From: Calidihabitans tengchongensis
Lineage (GTDB): Bacteria; Sysuimicrobiota; Sysuimicrobiia; Sysuimicrobiales; Kaftiobacteriaceae
Assembly: GCA_031459615.1 (NCBI GenBank)
Contig: JAVKIE010000001.1
Location: 124,001 to 188,000, forward strand
DNA: 64,000 bases
Reading direction: 5' to 3'
This document shows, one piece after another, positions 17,007-25,292 of this stretch; the stretch's first letter is position 1; the number at the start of each line of letters is the position of its first letter. The notes beneath the pieces were generated by a model. The model was not told where the DNA came from. It saw nothing but the letters and a program-made list of their open reading frames with translations, and did not search any database. The position numbers and the translations under genes are program-made.

Positions 17007-17035
17007 AAACCCGGGCCCTGCCGGGTCCAGGGTTT
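17007..17035 (+). promoter_or_regulatory. Imperfect hairpin in the pilA leader
   Basis: AAACCC (17007-17012) pairs with GGGTTT (17030-17035), with an interrupted GC-rich inner stem. It lies 34 bases ahead of the pilin start and could stabilise or regulate the mRNA. No clear promoter is seen in the 124-base gap. Confidence 0.35.
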
Positions 17036-17068
17036 CACCCTGAAGACGAACGAGGAGGATGCAGGCAC

Positions 17069-17524
17069 ATGTTCCAGTTCTTCGCACGCAGGCTTCGCAG
17101 TGAGCGCGGCTTCACGCTCATCGAGCTGCTGATCGTCGTGGCGATCATCGCGATCCTGGCGGCGATCCTGATCCCGAACTTCCTGCGGGCCCGCGCCCAG
17201 TCCCAGGTGGCGGCCAGTAAGGGCAACCTCAAGAACGTAGCCACCGCACTGGAGAGCTACTTTGTGGATTTCGCGGCGTACCCATCCGACATCAACAACC
17301 TCAAACCGAGCTACACCCGGGAGCTCCCGAAGGACCCCTGCACGGGCGTCGCGTTCGGGCAAACGTACGGTTACAGCTACACGGCGATTGGCACCCCAGC
17401 GACGGACTACGTGCTGCGGACCAACTGGCAGAACGGCGGAACTGGCGACCCGTGCTTTGACGCCAACGGAGGGTTCAACATTCAGTACACTCCTGGAGGC
17501 GGTCTGGAGAACACGCAGCCGTAG
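17069..17524 (+). CDS. pilA: Type IV pilin, probable major subunit
   Basis: This 151-residue prepilin has a 14-residue basic leader ending in Gly. After it comes the near-perfect class IVa N-terminus FTLIELLIVVAIIAILAAI with Glu5. The globular part is compact and contains two Cys (KDPC and GDPC) that could form the D-region disulfide. AGGAGG lies ten bases upstream of ATG 17069. A perfect hairpin follows the gene directly, and the leader is structured. These features suit an abundantly expressed pilin. Assignment as the major pilin over its neighbour at 16522 is inferred. Confidence 0.92.
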   Translation: MFQFFARRLRSERGFTLIELLIVVAIIAILAAILIPNFLRARAQSQVAASKGNLKNVATALESYFVDFAAYPSDINNLKPSYTRELPKDPCTGVAFGQTYGYSYTAIGTPATDYVLRTNWQNGGTGDPCFDANGGFNIQYTPGGGLENTQP

Positions 17525-17551
17525 TACTCGTTTGGATGCGATAGCGAACGT

Positions 17552-17587
17552 GATGCGGCCGGCGAGGACGCTCCTCCCGGCCGCATC
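17552..17587 (+). terminator. Strong hairpin after the pilA gene
   Basis: GATGCGGCCGG (17552-17562) pairs perfectly with CCGGCCGCATC (17577-17587). Inside it GAGGA (17564-17568) pairs with TCCTC, giving 16 base pairs with a single bulged C and a three-base loop. No T-run follows. It may act as an mRNA 3' stabiliser or partial terminator after the pilin. Confidence 0.65.
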
Positions 17588-17608
17588 TGCGTTGCGGACA
17601 GTCGACCT

Positions 17609-18187
17609 ATGCGCGCTCCGGTCGCGCTTCTGAGAACCGTCCTCGTCGCTGCCTGCCTGGTGTCCCTGCCGGCGGTCGGACGGCGCGCGGTGGACGTGCT
17701 GGAGCAGGTCCGCCAGGACAGGCTCGCGGCCGCGCTTTACCTGCGGGGGCTTTCCCTCCAGGCAGGCAGGCAGTACGGTGAGGCGGCCGAGGCCTTCCGA
17801 GCCAGCGTTTCGGCGTCGCCGCGCGCCACGGCGGCATTGCTGGCGATGGGAGATGTCGAATTCCGACGCGGCCGCTACCGAGAGGCGATCGCGGCTTACC
17901 GGCAGGTCATGGCCAGATACCCCTACACCTACATCGGAGAACTCCACCGGCAGGTGGGCCTGTTCGCCCTCCGCGGGGGATTTCTGCAGGAGGCGGTCAG
18001 AGAGCTCCGGGAGGCCGTCGCCCTGGATCCCGAGGACTGGCTGGCCTACCACCTCCTCGGGCACGCCAATCTGCAGTTGGGCGACAGGGAGTCGGCGCGG
18101 GCGGCCTGGGAGCAGGTCCTGCGCCTGAACCCGGAGTTTCAGCCTGCGCGGGAGCAGCTGCGCCGGCTGGACGGGACGGCCAGGTGA
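17609..18187 (+). CDS. TPR protein, membrane-anchored or secreted
   Basis: This 192-residue protein starts with a hydrophobic segment (about residues 4-24) and then holds four TPR-like repeats. Examples are AALYLRGLSLQAGRQYGEAAEAF, AALLAMGDVEFRRGRYREAI and WLAYHLLGHANLQLGDRESA. It resembles PilF/PilW-type or Wzy-associated TPR proteins but has no feature that decides. It begins just after the pilin hairpin and is followed four bases later by an O-antigen-ligase-like gene, so it may assist that enzyme. Confidence 0.75.
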   Translation: MRAPVALLRTVLVAACLVSLPAVGRRAVDVLEQVRQDRLAAALYLRGLSLQAGRQYGEAAEAFRASVSASPRATAALLAMGDVEFRRGRYREAIAAYRQVMARYPYTYIGELHRQVGLFALRGGFLQEAVRELREAVALDPEDWLAYHLLGHANLQLGDRESARAAWEQVLRLNPEFQPAREQLRRLDGTAR

Positions 18188-18191
18188 CCAC

Positions 18192-19547
18192 GTGGGTTCC
18201 CACGGGTGTGAGCAACCTGACGTCGGGACCAGGCTCGCACGCACTGCGGCTGTGGTGCTGGTCCTCGTGCTGCCCCTGGCGGTCATTCCCTGGGGGGAAG
18301 GCGAGGGCTACACGCAGGCCAAGGCGCTGACGCTGTACGCCCTGACTGTTCTGGCTGTGAGCGGGTGGGTCCTGGCACGCCTCGGGCCGTCCGGGCTGCG
18401 GTGGCAGCTGACGCCGGCCGAGCTTCCCGTCTGGGGATACGTGCTGGCGCTCCTGCTGTCCACTGTGGTGTCGTCGAACCTCTATAACTCTTTCCTCGGT
18501 ACCCCGCTGCGCCGGGAAGGGCTCTTCACGCACCTGGCCTACGTCGGCCTGTACTTCATCGGCGTCCACTTCTTCGGCTGCGCCGCGGGTCTGCGGACGC
18601 TCGCGACGGCCGCCGGCGCGTCGGCGCTCGCCGCCATCGGCTACGGCCTTGTCCAGCTGGCAGTGCCTCCCCTCTTTCCGGCCGAGGCGTTCATGCGAGA
18701 GTGGTACGGCGGATTGGGCGTTCCCCGCCTGGGGTCCCTGGTGGGCGGCCCGGTGGTCTTTGGCGGATACCTGGCGACGGTGGTTCCCCTGCTGCTGGCC
18801 CTGGGCGTCTCCTCTCCGTCCCGGATCCGGGCCCTGTGGCTGGCGGGAGCCGTCCTGGGGTGTGTGGCCACCGGGCTGACGTTGACGCGCGCAGCGTGGC
18901 TGGCGCTGATCGCGGGAATGGTTGTCCTCGTGGTCGCGGTCTGGGAGAGGCGCACGGCGCGGATCGTGACCATGGCGATCGCAACGGCGGCTGTCCTGTC
19001 GGTCGGGGTTCTTCTGGTCGCCGCGGGCCCTCACAAGGCGGCTGCCCGGGCCACCTCCACTGTCGACCTGTCGTCTGGGTCTGCGGCGCAGCGGCTGTAC
19101 ACGTGGAAGGGGACGGTTCAACTCGTTCGGACGAGGCCCTGGTTGGGGTGGGGTCTGGAGACGCTGGGCGAGGTCTTCCCGTACGACCGCAGGACAATGG
19201 TCCCGCTGTTCGGACTCCGTCCGGTCATCATCGACCGCGCGCACAATGACCTTCTGCACGTGGCGGTCTCGGTGGGCGCGCCGGGCGCCATGTCCTACGC
19301 CGCATTCTGGGGACTGGTCGTGTATTCTGCGTGGCGACTGGTACAGCGGACAGAGCGATCGAACCGGATTCTGGCATCAGGATGGCTGGCGGCGGTCGTC
19401 GCCTATCTCCTGCAGGCCCAGTTTTCTTTCAGCACGGTCGCGGTCACACCCCTGGTCTGGCTCCTGGCCGGCTCCGCCTGTGGGTGGGAAGCCGGAATCG
19501 GTCCTGGCAGGATCGCGGGAACGCGGGAGCGCGGGAACGCGAAGTAA
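18192..19547 (+). CDS. O-antigen ligase/polymerase-like membrane protein 1
   Basis: This polytopic membrane protein of 451 residues has about 11-12 hydrophobic segments and the Wzy_C (WaaL/PglL) signature. A large periplasmic loop (about residues 275-350) contains RLYTWKGTVQLVRTRPWLGWG and the histidine motif RAHNDLLH followed by G-A-P-G. Such proteins transfer or polymerise lipid-linked glycans. Some, the pilin oligosaccharyltransferases TfpO/PglL, glycosylate pilins. Its place right after the pilin genes makes pilin glycosylation a reasonable guess. The last 12 residues are encoded by a short repeat (19511-19542). GTG start with no strong RBS. Confidence 0.85.
   Translation: MGSHGCEQPDVGTRLARTAAVVLVLVLPLAVIPWGEGEGYTQAKALTLYALTVLAVSGWVLARLGPSGLRWQLTPAELPVWGYVLALLLSTVVSSNLYNSFLGTPLRREGLFTHLAYVGLYFIGVHFFGCAAGLRTLATAAGASALAAIGYGLVQLAVPPLFPAEAFMREWYGGLGVPRLGSLVGGPVVFGGYLATVVPLLLALGVSSPSRIRALWLAGAVLGCVATGLTLTRAAWLALIAGMVVLVVAVWERRTARIVTMAIATAAVLSVGVLLVAAGPHKAAARATSTVDLSSGSAAQRLYTWKGTVQLVRTRPWLGWGLETLGEVFPYDRRTMVPLFGLRPVIIDRAHNDLLHVAVSVGAPGAMSYAAFWGLVVYSAWRLVQRTERSNRILASGWLAAVVAYLLQAQFSFSTVAVTPLVWLLAGSACGWEAGIGPGRIAGTRERGNAK
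19511..19542 (+). repeat. Octamer repeat (NCGCGGGA)n, copy at a protein C-terminus
   Basis: Four consecutive octamers of the form A/T/G-CGCGGGA (TCGCGGGA, ACGCGGGA, GCGCGGGA and a partial ACGCGAAG) form the end of the ligase reading frame. The same octamer, mostly as its complement TCCCGCGA, recurs at 28994-29045 and 34675-34723. A short version lies at about 15169-15187. Confidence 0.7.
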
Positions 19548-20026
19548 GCAGGCCACCGTCCTCTTCTAACTGGCGAGATTGGGTTCGTGGGGAGGTCCCG
19601 GCCCTTCTGGCGTGCTTCTACGGTCCCGGCGGAAGGGCCCACGGGCTCATCTGTCAAGCGCGTTCCACCGATCGCGCGGTCGCGGATTCCAAGGTCGAGC
19701 CGTCTTGTATCGCTGGCAGCGAGCTCAAGGCGATGGGCGGCACGGACGCGGGGAGAACTAAAGACACCACTCCTCCGGGCATAGTTTCTTGTGGCCCCGG
19801 CGCCACGCCCTCGTTCCGGGGGGAGGGCGGGGCCAAGGTGCTATGCGTCTGTTGCTCTTTTTCACAGAGGGCTCTGAACGGGGGGCTAACGTCCGAATGG
19901 TACTCAAGTTTCCTCTCCCTCTGGGAGAGGGCCGGGTACTGAAGTTCCCCTTCCCTCGAGGGAGAGGGCCGGATACTCAAGTTCCCTCTCCCTTTGAGGG
20001 AGAGGGCAGGGTGAGGGTGCCTGTCA
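19548..20026. other. Intergenic region of 479 bases with hairpin and REP-like repeats
   Basis: No convincing gene is visible. TGGCCCC (19792-19798) pairs with GGGGCCA (19829-19835), and nested GCCCTC (19807-19812) pairs with GAGGGC (19823-19828), giving a large imperfect hairpin. The last third is the repeat cluster described separately. Confidence 0.5.
19901..20018 (+). repeat. REP-like palindrome cluster, copy 2
   Basis: Three units of about 40 bases follow head to tail, each of the form TACT(C/G)AAGTT, CCTCTCCCT, a short loop and GGGAGAGGGC. They resemble the units at 13786-13949 but keep a distinct ACTCAAGTT spacer. The cluster ends eight bases before the next start codon, and its final GGGTGAGGGTG is the only RBS-like sequence there. 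Confidence 0.85.
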
Positions 20027-22114
20027 GTGGCTGGCATCGCTGAACTCCGCGACACGTCGCTCACGCGCGTCCGCGCCTGGCGGGCAACGAGGGTGGACTT
20101 TGTCGCGCTCTCCCCCGCCGTTGTCGTGGCCGTCCTCTTCAAGCTCGCCATCAGCGACGGCGGTCGCGATCCCACAAGCCTGGCCATCGCCCAGGTCGTC
20201 GTCTACCTCCTGCTGCTCGTCCTCATCTGGACTGGGCGCGCCAGACTGCTCTCCGCGGTCGGGAAGGCGATGATGGGAGTCCTGGCCGTCATGGCGCTGA
20301 CGTCCTTCACCTCGGTCCGGCCCGAGGCCAGCGTGCGTCAGATTCTCCTCTGGACGATGTACCTGGGCATTGTGGTGATCGTGGAGTCCACGGTGACCTC
20401 GTCCCAGGCGGCCCGCCGCGTGGCCGACGCCCTGGTGGCCATCGCCGGCTGGCTGGTCCTCATCGCCCTGTTCATGCACTGGGGAGCCGACACCCCCCGC
20501 ATGCGCTGGTACTCGACCTTCTACTGGCCGAATCCGTTTGCAGGCTTCCTGTTGCTCGTCCTGCCGCTGGAACTCGTCCGCTATCTGCGTGCCGAGACAC
20601 TCCGCGACTCCCTGGCCCACGGCGCGATGAGCGTCCTGCTGGGGGTGGGGTTCGTCCTCACCTACTCTCGGGGCGCCTGGCTGAGCCTGGCCGCGGTGAG
20701 CCCGCTGGCTGTGTGGCTTCTCCGTCCTCTGTCCTGGTGGAAGACGTTCGGACGGACCGTTCTGCTGGGTGCCGTGGTGGCCGCCGCGGTGGTGGGATTG
20801 ACCGCCGGACCCTCGCCCCGGTCCGCTGTCTCAGCCCTCGCGGAGCGGGCCACCTCTACGGCGGATCTGGGCGATTACTCCATCCAGGGCCGCCTGCACT
20901 TCTGGCGCGCCGCCCTGGACATCTTCCGGGACCACCCGCTGCTGGGCACGGGGCCTGGCACGTTCGGCGCCGTGCACGCGGCCTACCAAAGCGACGCCCG
21001 ATACTATTCCAAGGACGCGCACAATCTGTACCTGCAGTCTGCGGCGGAGATGGGTATGCTCGGCCTGCTCTCCATTCTGGCCCTCGTGGTGGGTGTGTTT
21101 GTGACGTGGATCGCGAGCCTCACCGCGGCCCGGGGAAGCGCCCTCTACCCCATAGCCGCCGGACTGGGGGTGGGACTGGCCGCCTTCTTCGTCCACAGCG
21201 CGCTGGACATGGACTGGATGTTCCCGGCTGGCCCGGCCGTCGCCTGGGCCTCGGTGGGAATCCTCTCGGCGCTCGGCGCCGGCGGCATCGTCGCGAGATC
21301 CCGACGTGCCGGACAGGGCGCCGTCGGGCCGAGGCTGGTCGCCGTGGTGAGCCTCCTGCTGGTCACGATGGTCGCCCAGAGTTTCTACGTGGCTCACCGG
21401 AAGTTCGTGGACGGTCAGGCTTTCGCCCGCCGTCATCAGTGGGGCCGCGCCGCCCAGGCCTACCTGGCCGCGGCGCGGTGGAACCCGCTGAACGCCGGCT
21501 ACCACGCCGCCGCGGCGGTCGCCCTGATCCAGAGCGACCCCGTTCATCCCGCGCCTGCCGAGAATCATCTCCGTCGGGCCATGTCCCTCGACCCCAGAAA
21601 TGCCTCGCATCCTCTGGATCTGGCCCGCTGCATCCTGCAGAGTCCCAGGGCAGAGGACAGGTACGGGGAAATCGAGGGGCTCCTGCAGAGATCGCTGGCC
21701 CTGGACCCCATGAACCGCCCGGACGCCTACCGTCTGCTGGCATCTGTCTACCTCGCTCAGGGCCGGCCGGAGGAGGCCGAGAGGATCTACCGCCGGGTGG
21801 ACGAACAGTTTTCCGACAAAGGCCTGGCTCAAGGAAGTCTGTACATGCTGCTGTGGCCGCAGGTATCTTCATTATTGGTTGAAGCGGCAGAATACTATCG
21901 GACTAAGGGGGATCAAACCGAGGCGGAACGGTTGTTGGCTTCCGTCGTCGCCGAGGATTCCGCCGCCGTCACGGCTGCACTACGCCTGGCGGAACTGTAT
22001 GTGGCCCGCGGCCGGCCTGCGGCGGCGCGCGCGGTACTCGAAGTGGTCGCCCGGCATCGTCCGGCCGACACGCGGATCCGTCAGGCGCTGGATGCTCTGG
22101 GGAGGGCGCCCTGA
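20027..22114 (+). CDS. O-antigen ligase-like membrane protein 2 with C-terminal TPR domain
   Basis: This 695-residue protein has about 12 membrane segments in its first 440 residues. The Wzy_C signature is in a periplasmic loop: GRLHFWRAALDIFRDHPLLGTGPGTF, then KDAHNLYLQSAAEMG. A soluble TPR domain follows (about residues 455-690; AAQAYLAAARWNPLNAGYH, RLLASVYLAQGRPEEAERIY). Ligases with TPR tails are known among bacterial O-antigen ligase/oligosaccharyltransferase families. GTG 20027 is the only in-frame start near the repeat. The stop TGA shares a base with the next ATG. With the protein at 18192 this makes two such enzymes within 4 kb. Confidence 0.88.
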   Translation: MAGIAELRDTSLTRVRAWRATRVDFVALSPAVVVAVLFKLAISDGGRDPTSLAIAQVVVYLLLLVLIWTGRARLLSAVGKAMMGVLAVMALTSFTSVRPEASVRQILLWTMYLGIVVIVESTVTSSQAARRVADALVAIAGWLVLIALFMHWGADTPRMRWYSTFYWPNPFAGFLLLVLPLELVRYLRAETLRDSLAHGAMSVLLGVGFVLTYSRGAWLSLAAVSPLAVWLLRPLSWWKTFGRTVLLGAVVAAAVVGLTAGPSPRSAVSALAERATSTADLGDYSIQGRLHFWRAALDIFRDHPLLGTGPGTFGAVHAAYQSDARYYSKDAHNLYLQSAAEMGMLGLLSILALVVGVFVTWIASLTAARGSALYPIAAGLGVGLAAFFVHSALDMDWMFPAGPAVAWASVGILSALGAGGIVARSRRAGQGAVGPRLVAVVSLLLVTMVAQSFYVAHRKFVDGQAFARRHQWGRAAQAYLAAARWNPLNAGYHAAAAVALIQSDPVHPAPAENHLRRAMSLDPRNASHPLDLARCILQSPRAEDRYGEIEGLLQRSLALDPMNRPDAYRLLASVYLAQGRPEEAERIYRRVDEQFSDKGLAQGSLYMLLWPQVSSLLVEAAEYYRTKGDQTEAERLLASVVAEDSAAVTAALRLAELYVARGRPAAARAVLEVVARHRPADTRIRQALDALGRAP

Positions 22115-24360
22115 TGGCTCGGACCTCCGCCGTCGATTTGGTTGGCAGGAGCAAGGAGCATCGTGTGACTGAGAGTGCGTTGAAAACCGCGCTTGTCAGG
22201 AACTCCACGGCGCAGGGGATGGCCCGGGGTCTCGAGTTCGCCACCATGTTCGTGCTCACCGCTTTGGTGGCGCGATCCTGGGGGACACGGGAGCTGGGTG
22301 CGCTGTCGGTCGTCACCACGCTTGTCGCACTGGCGACGTTCGCCGCAGACGGCGGGATCAACCTTCTGTTAATGCGAGAGATTGCCCGATCGCGCGACCG
22401 CGCCGCAGCGTACCTGGGTGCTGCGATCGTCTGGACCCTGGGTTGTCTGCCTGTTGCCTCTTTGGGACTGACGGCGGCCGCGCGGGCGCTGAGATCCGCG
22501 CCACTGGTGCAAGAGAGCATACTGGTCGGCGCGCTGTGGATGGCGCTAGGAGCGCTGATCCAGCTGTTCCGTGCCACGGTACTCGCCTTCGAGCGGTCCG
22601 AGCTAGACACCTTGGTGGTCGTCGTCGAGCGATCGGTGGCCCTCACCCTCGGGCTTGTCGTGGTCAATCGCCAGCCTGACCTCAGAGCGCTGTTATGGGT
22701 GCTCGTGCTATCGCGAGTCGCGGCGCTTACCGCTTTCGCCGCCATCTGGTTCCGCACGCTTCACGGGGGGCGTCTCCATCTCGACCTCAGCCTAGCCTGG
22801 AAGTTGGGACGGGCGGCGATACCGTTCGGCCTGAATGTCCTGGCGACGACTGTGTATGTGCAAAGTGACATCGTGCTCCTCTCAATGTTCCGCTCGCTAG
22901 ACGAGGTGGGCTACTACCGGGCAGCAACTGCCCTGGCTCTGCCGTTCTCTACGTTGGGATTGGTGGTCAGCACGGCCCAGGTGCCTGTCATGGCGCGTGT
23001 GCTCGATCAAGGCCGGCGCCCTGAGGCGCTCCGACTGCAGGAGACGGCCATCCGGTACGGAGTCCAGATGGCACTGCCCGTCACGGCGGTGCTACTCGTG
23101 GAGGGGCGCCGAGTTGTAACCGCCGCGTATGGCCCGGGGTATACGGCCGCGGTGCTGCCGTTGCAATTGCTCGCATGCTCAATTCCGGTGCGGCTGCTAA
23201 ACGGGAGCCTGGCAGCGACCCTGACCGCCGCGGGACGCCAGTACGTGCGGACACGCGTTGTCTGGGCAGCCGCAGGTGCGAACCTCGTGCTGAATCTCGC
23301 GGCGATTCCCCGCCTCGGGGCGGTGGGTGCCGGTCTGAGCACGGTCCTCAGCGACGTGTTGATCATGGCACTCCTGCTCGCACACGTCCGGCGCGTTGTG
23401 TGGCCGGTCGTTTCCGCACGGGCGACCGTCCCGGCCGTGACTTCTGCAGCCGCGCTCGTAATCGTCCTGACGCTGCTCCGGGGTCTGCCGCTCGGCATTG
23501 CCTTCGCTGGTGGTGGATCGGCCTACTTGGCCGCCTTATCCCTTACGGCTGGGCGGTCCCTCGGAGGAGTCGGCGCGGATGGAGGTGCAGGTGGTCCGGC
23601 ATTTCCCCATGCGTCCGGCTCGCCACCCTGGGCGATCGTTGTCAGGAACTGGTGCCGGGCGGCGGCGAGGCGCCTCCTGGCGGTCATCCGGCGCGTCGCG
23701 GGGCGAGGAGGAGGGGATGCTGACAAATACCGTCATGAGCTGGCGTTCCAAGCCCAATGGGCACCGCTCTTCGCCCACCACCTTGACGACGTGCGAGGAT
23801 ACTGGCGGCGGTACCGGTACCTGGATGAGATTCAGATGCGCGTGCCCCTGAAAGCGTGCCGAATCCTGGACGTCGGCTGTGGAATCAGCACGGTTCTCCA
23901 CTTCATCGAGGGCCATCGGTACGGCGTGGATCCCCTAGTGCACCTCTATCGGACGATGTACACGTATCCGCCCGAGATCATCCTCTGCGCGGGTCAGGGT
24001 GAGGCACTTCCCTTCCAAGATGCCAGTTTCGACGTCGTCTTCTGCTCCAACGTACTCGATCACGTGACGAGTCCCAAGCGCACGGTCGCTGAAATGGCGA
24101 GGGTGCTCCGGCCCGGCGGATACCTCGTCCTGACCGTAGAGGTCTTCGAGCGTCCCCGTCGGCGCGATACGGCGCATCCGTACAGCTTCACCGCGTCGGA
24201 GGTGCGCCGGCTGTTGCACGGTCGCTTCGAGATCGACCTCGATCGCACGTCACCCTGGATCGGATTGCAGAACTATGTCCTGGGGCGGGAGAACCCAGCC
24301 GGCACCAGCGAGCTGATCATCCTGGCGCGACGGAGTCAGGCGGCCGATGCGGGTTCTTAG
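22114..24360 (+). CDS. Polysaccharide flippase fused to a SAM-dependent methyltransferase
   Basis: This is one 748-residue reading frame with two parts. Residues about 20-490 form an oligosaccharide flippase (Wzx/RfbX type) with 12-14 hydrophobic segments. It starts STAQGMARGLEFATMFVLTALVARSWG and carries the typical FGLNVLATTVYVQSDIVLLSMF. After a Gly/Ala-rich linker (about 490-540) comes a class I methyltransferase (about 545-745), with SAM motif ILDVGCGIST and the later EALPFQDASFDVVFCSNVLDHV and VLRPGGYLVL. Fusion of these two activities is unusual. The frame is open throughout, but a lost stop or sequencing frameshift joining two genes cannot be excluded. RBS GGAGGG before ATG 22114. GC is visibly lower than in the pilus genes. 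Confidence 0.85.
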   Translation: MARTSAVDLVGRSKEHRVTESALKTALVRNSTAQGMARGLEFATMFVLTALVARSWGTRELGALSVVTTLVALATFAADGGINLLLMREIARSRDRAAAYLGAAIVWTLGCLPVASLGLTAAARALRSAPLVQESILVGALWMALGALIQLFRATVLAFERSELDTLVVVVERSVALTLGLVVVNRQPDLRALLWVLVLSRVAALTAFAAIWFRTLHGGRLHLDLSLAWKLGRAAIPFGLNVLATTVYVQSDIVLLSMFRSLDEVGYYRAATALALPFSTLGLVVSTAQVPVMARVLDQGRRPEALRLQETAIRYGVQMALPVTAVLLVEGRRVVTAAYGPGYTAAVLPLQLLACSIPVRLLNGSLAATLTAAGRQYVRTRVVWAAAGANLVLNLAAIPRLGAVGAGLSTVLSDVLIMALLLAHVRRVVWPVVSARATVPAVTSAAALVIVLTLLRGLPLGIAFAGGGSAYLAALSLTAGRSLGGVGADGGAGGPAFPHASGSPPWAIVVRNWCRAAARRLLAVIRRVAGRGGGDADKYRHELAFQAQWAPLFAHHLDDVRGYWRRYRYLDEIQMRVPLKACRILDVGCGISTVLHFIEGHRYGVDPLVHLYRTMYTYPPEIILCAGQGEALPFQDASFDVVFCSNVLDHVTSPKRTVAEMARVLRPGGYLVLTVEVFERPRRRDTAHPYSFTASEVRRLLHGRFEIDLDRTSPWIGLQNYVLGRENPAGTSELIILARRSQAADAGS

Positions 24361-25291
24361 CGTGCTGGCGTGGAAGGCCCATCGGGCGGCATACATTCTG
24401 GCCCACCATGGACCGGGGGGGTTGTGGTGGGAAACAGTAGACCGGCTGACAGCGCCCGCCGTCCGGGCGTGGGAGGAATGGGCATGGAAACGGGCCCTCC
24501 GTCGCCAGCACGGGAGGCTACACCGCACCGTCCTGGGGCATTCGATGATGCTGCTGCCGGAGGATGTGGGGCTCTCCAGGGAGCTGGCAGTCTACGGGAT
24601 CCACGAACCTCTGACGACCCGCGTGCTCGAGGACGTCCTGGCCCCGGGGATGGTGGTGGCCGATGTCGGGAGCAACATCGGATACTTCCTCTTGATTGAG
24701 GCCCGTCGGGTTTGGCCCGACGGGCTGATCCTGGCTTTCGAGCCGGAGCCCACAAACTTCGCCACGTTGCGCCGCAACGTGGAGGCCAATGGCTACGCCA
24801 GCATTGTTCGCCTTTTCAACGTCGCAGTGGGGGAGCACCAGGGATCGGCTGAGCTGGCGGTCAGCGACCGTTCCAACTGGCACTCCTTGCAGCCCGTGGC
24901 GTGGGCAGTGGGCACCGTCCCCGTGACGCTGACTACCCTCGATGACGTCGTCGTGACCCAAGGCCTGCGCCGTCTCGATCTGGTGCGGATGGACATCGAA
25001 GGGGCCGAGCTGTGGGCGCTGCAGGGAATGACCGAGACTCTGCTCCGCTATCGGCCGCGGGTACTGGTCGAGATCCATCCTCACATCCTCCCTCCCGCCG
25101 ATCTTGATCGGCTCTTCGCCCTGCTCGCCGCCCTGAAGTACGAGGTCGAATTCGTGCTTGACCGGAAGTGGGATCACCCGCTCCATGTCTGGCGACTGCG
25201 GCCGGAGCCCATGTCACTGGTCCGATTGGCCCGCGACCCGCGCGTGGTGGCCGATCGCCGGACTATCTCGGCCTTGCTTAGGCCGCGCTGA
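24347..25291 (+). CDS. FkbM family methyltransferase
   Basis: This 314-residue SAM-dependent methyltransferase belongs to the FkbM family, commonly acting on sugars in surface-glycan clusters. The SAM-binding motif is VVADVGSNIGYF (about residue 105). LAFEPEPTNFATLRRNVEANG and the family hallmark LDLVRMDIEGAELWALQGM follow. The N-terminal 90 residues are a less conserved extension. Its ATG lies 14 bases inside the end of the preceding fusion gene, so the two are translationally coupled. Substrate unknown. Confidence 0.9.
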   Translation: MRVLSVLAWKAHRAAYILAHHGPGGLWWETVDRLTAPAVRAWEEWAWKRALRRQHGRLHRTVLGHSMMLLPEDVGLSRELAVYGIHEPLTTRVLEDVLAPGMVVADVGSNIGYFLLIEARRVWPDGLILAFEPEPTNFATLRRNVEANGYASIVRLFNVAVGEHQGSAELAVSDRSNWHSLQPVAWAVGTVPVTLTTLDDVVVTQGLRRLDLVRMDIEGAELWALQGMTETLLRYRPRVLVEIHPHILPPADLDRLFALLAALKYEVEFVLDRKWDHPLHVWRLRPEPMSLVRLARDPRVVADRRTISALLRPR

Positions 25292-25292
25292 T

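Noticed and set aside
13786..20018. CRISPR-like arrays at the repeat clusters
   Set aside because: Units are palindromic, imperfect and adjoin without unique spacers of constant length, and no cas gene is present.
19548..20026. A second c-di-GMP or other riboswitch ahead of the second ligase
   Set aside because: No GGCAAACC or GCAAAGC core and no matching stem arrangement; the region is explained better by a hairpin and REP-like repeats.
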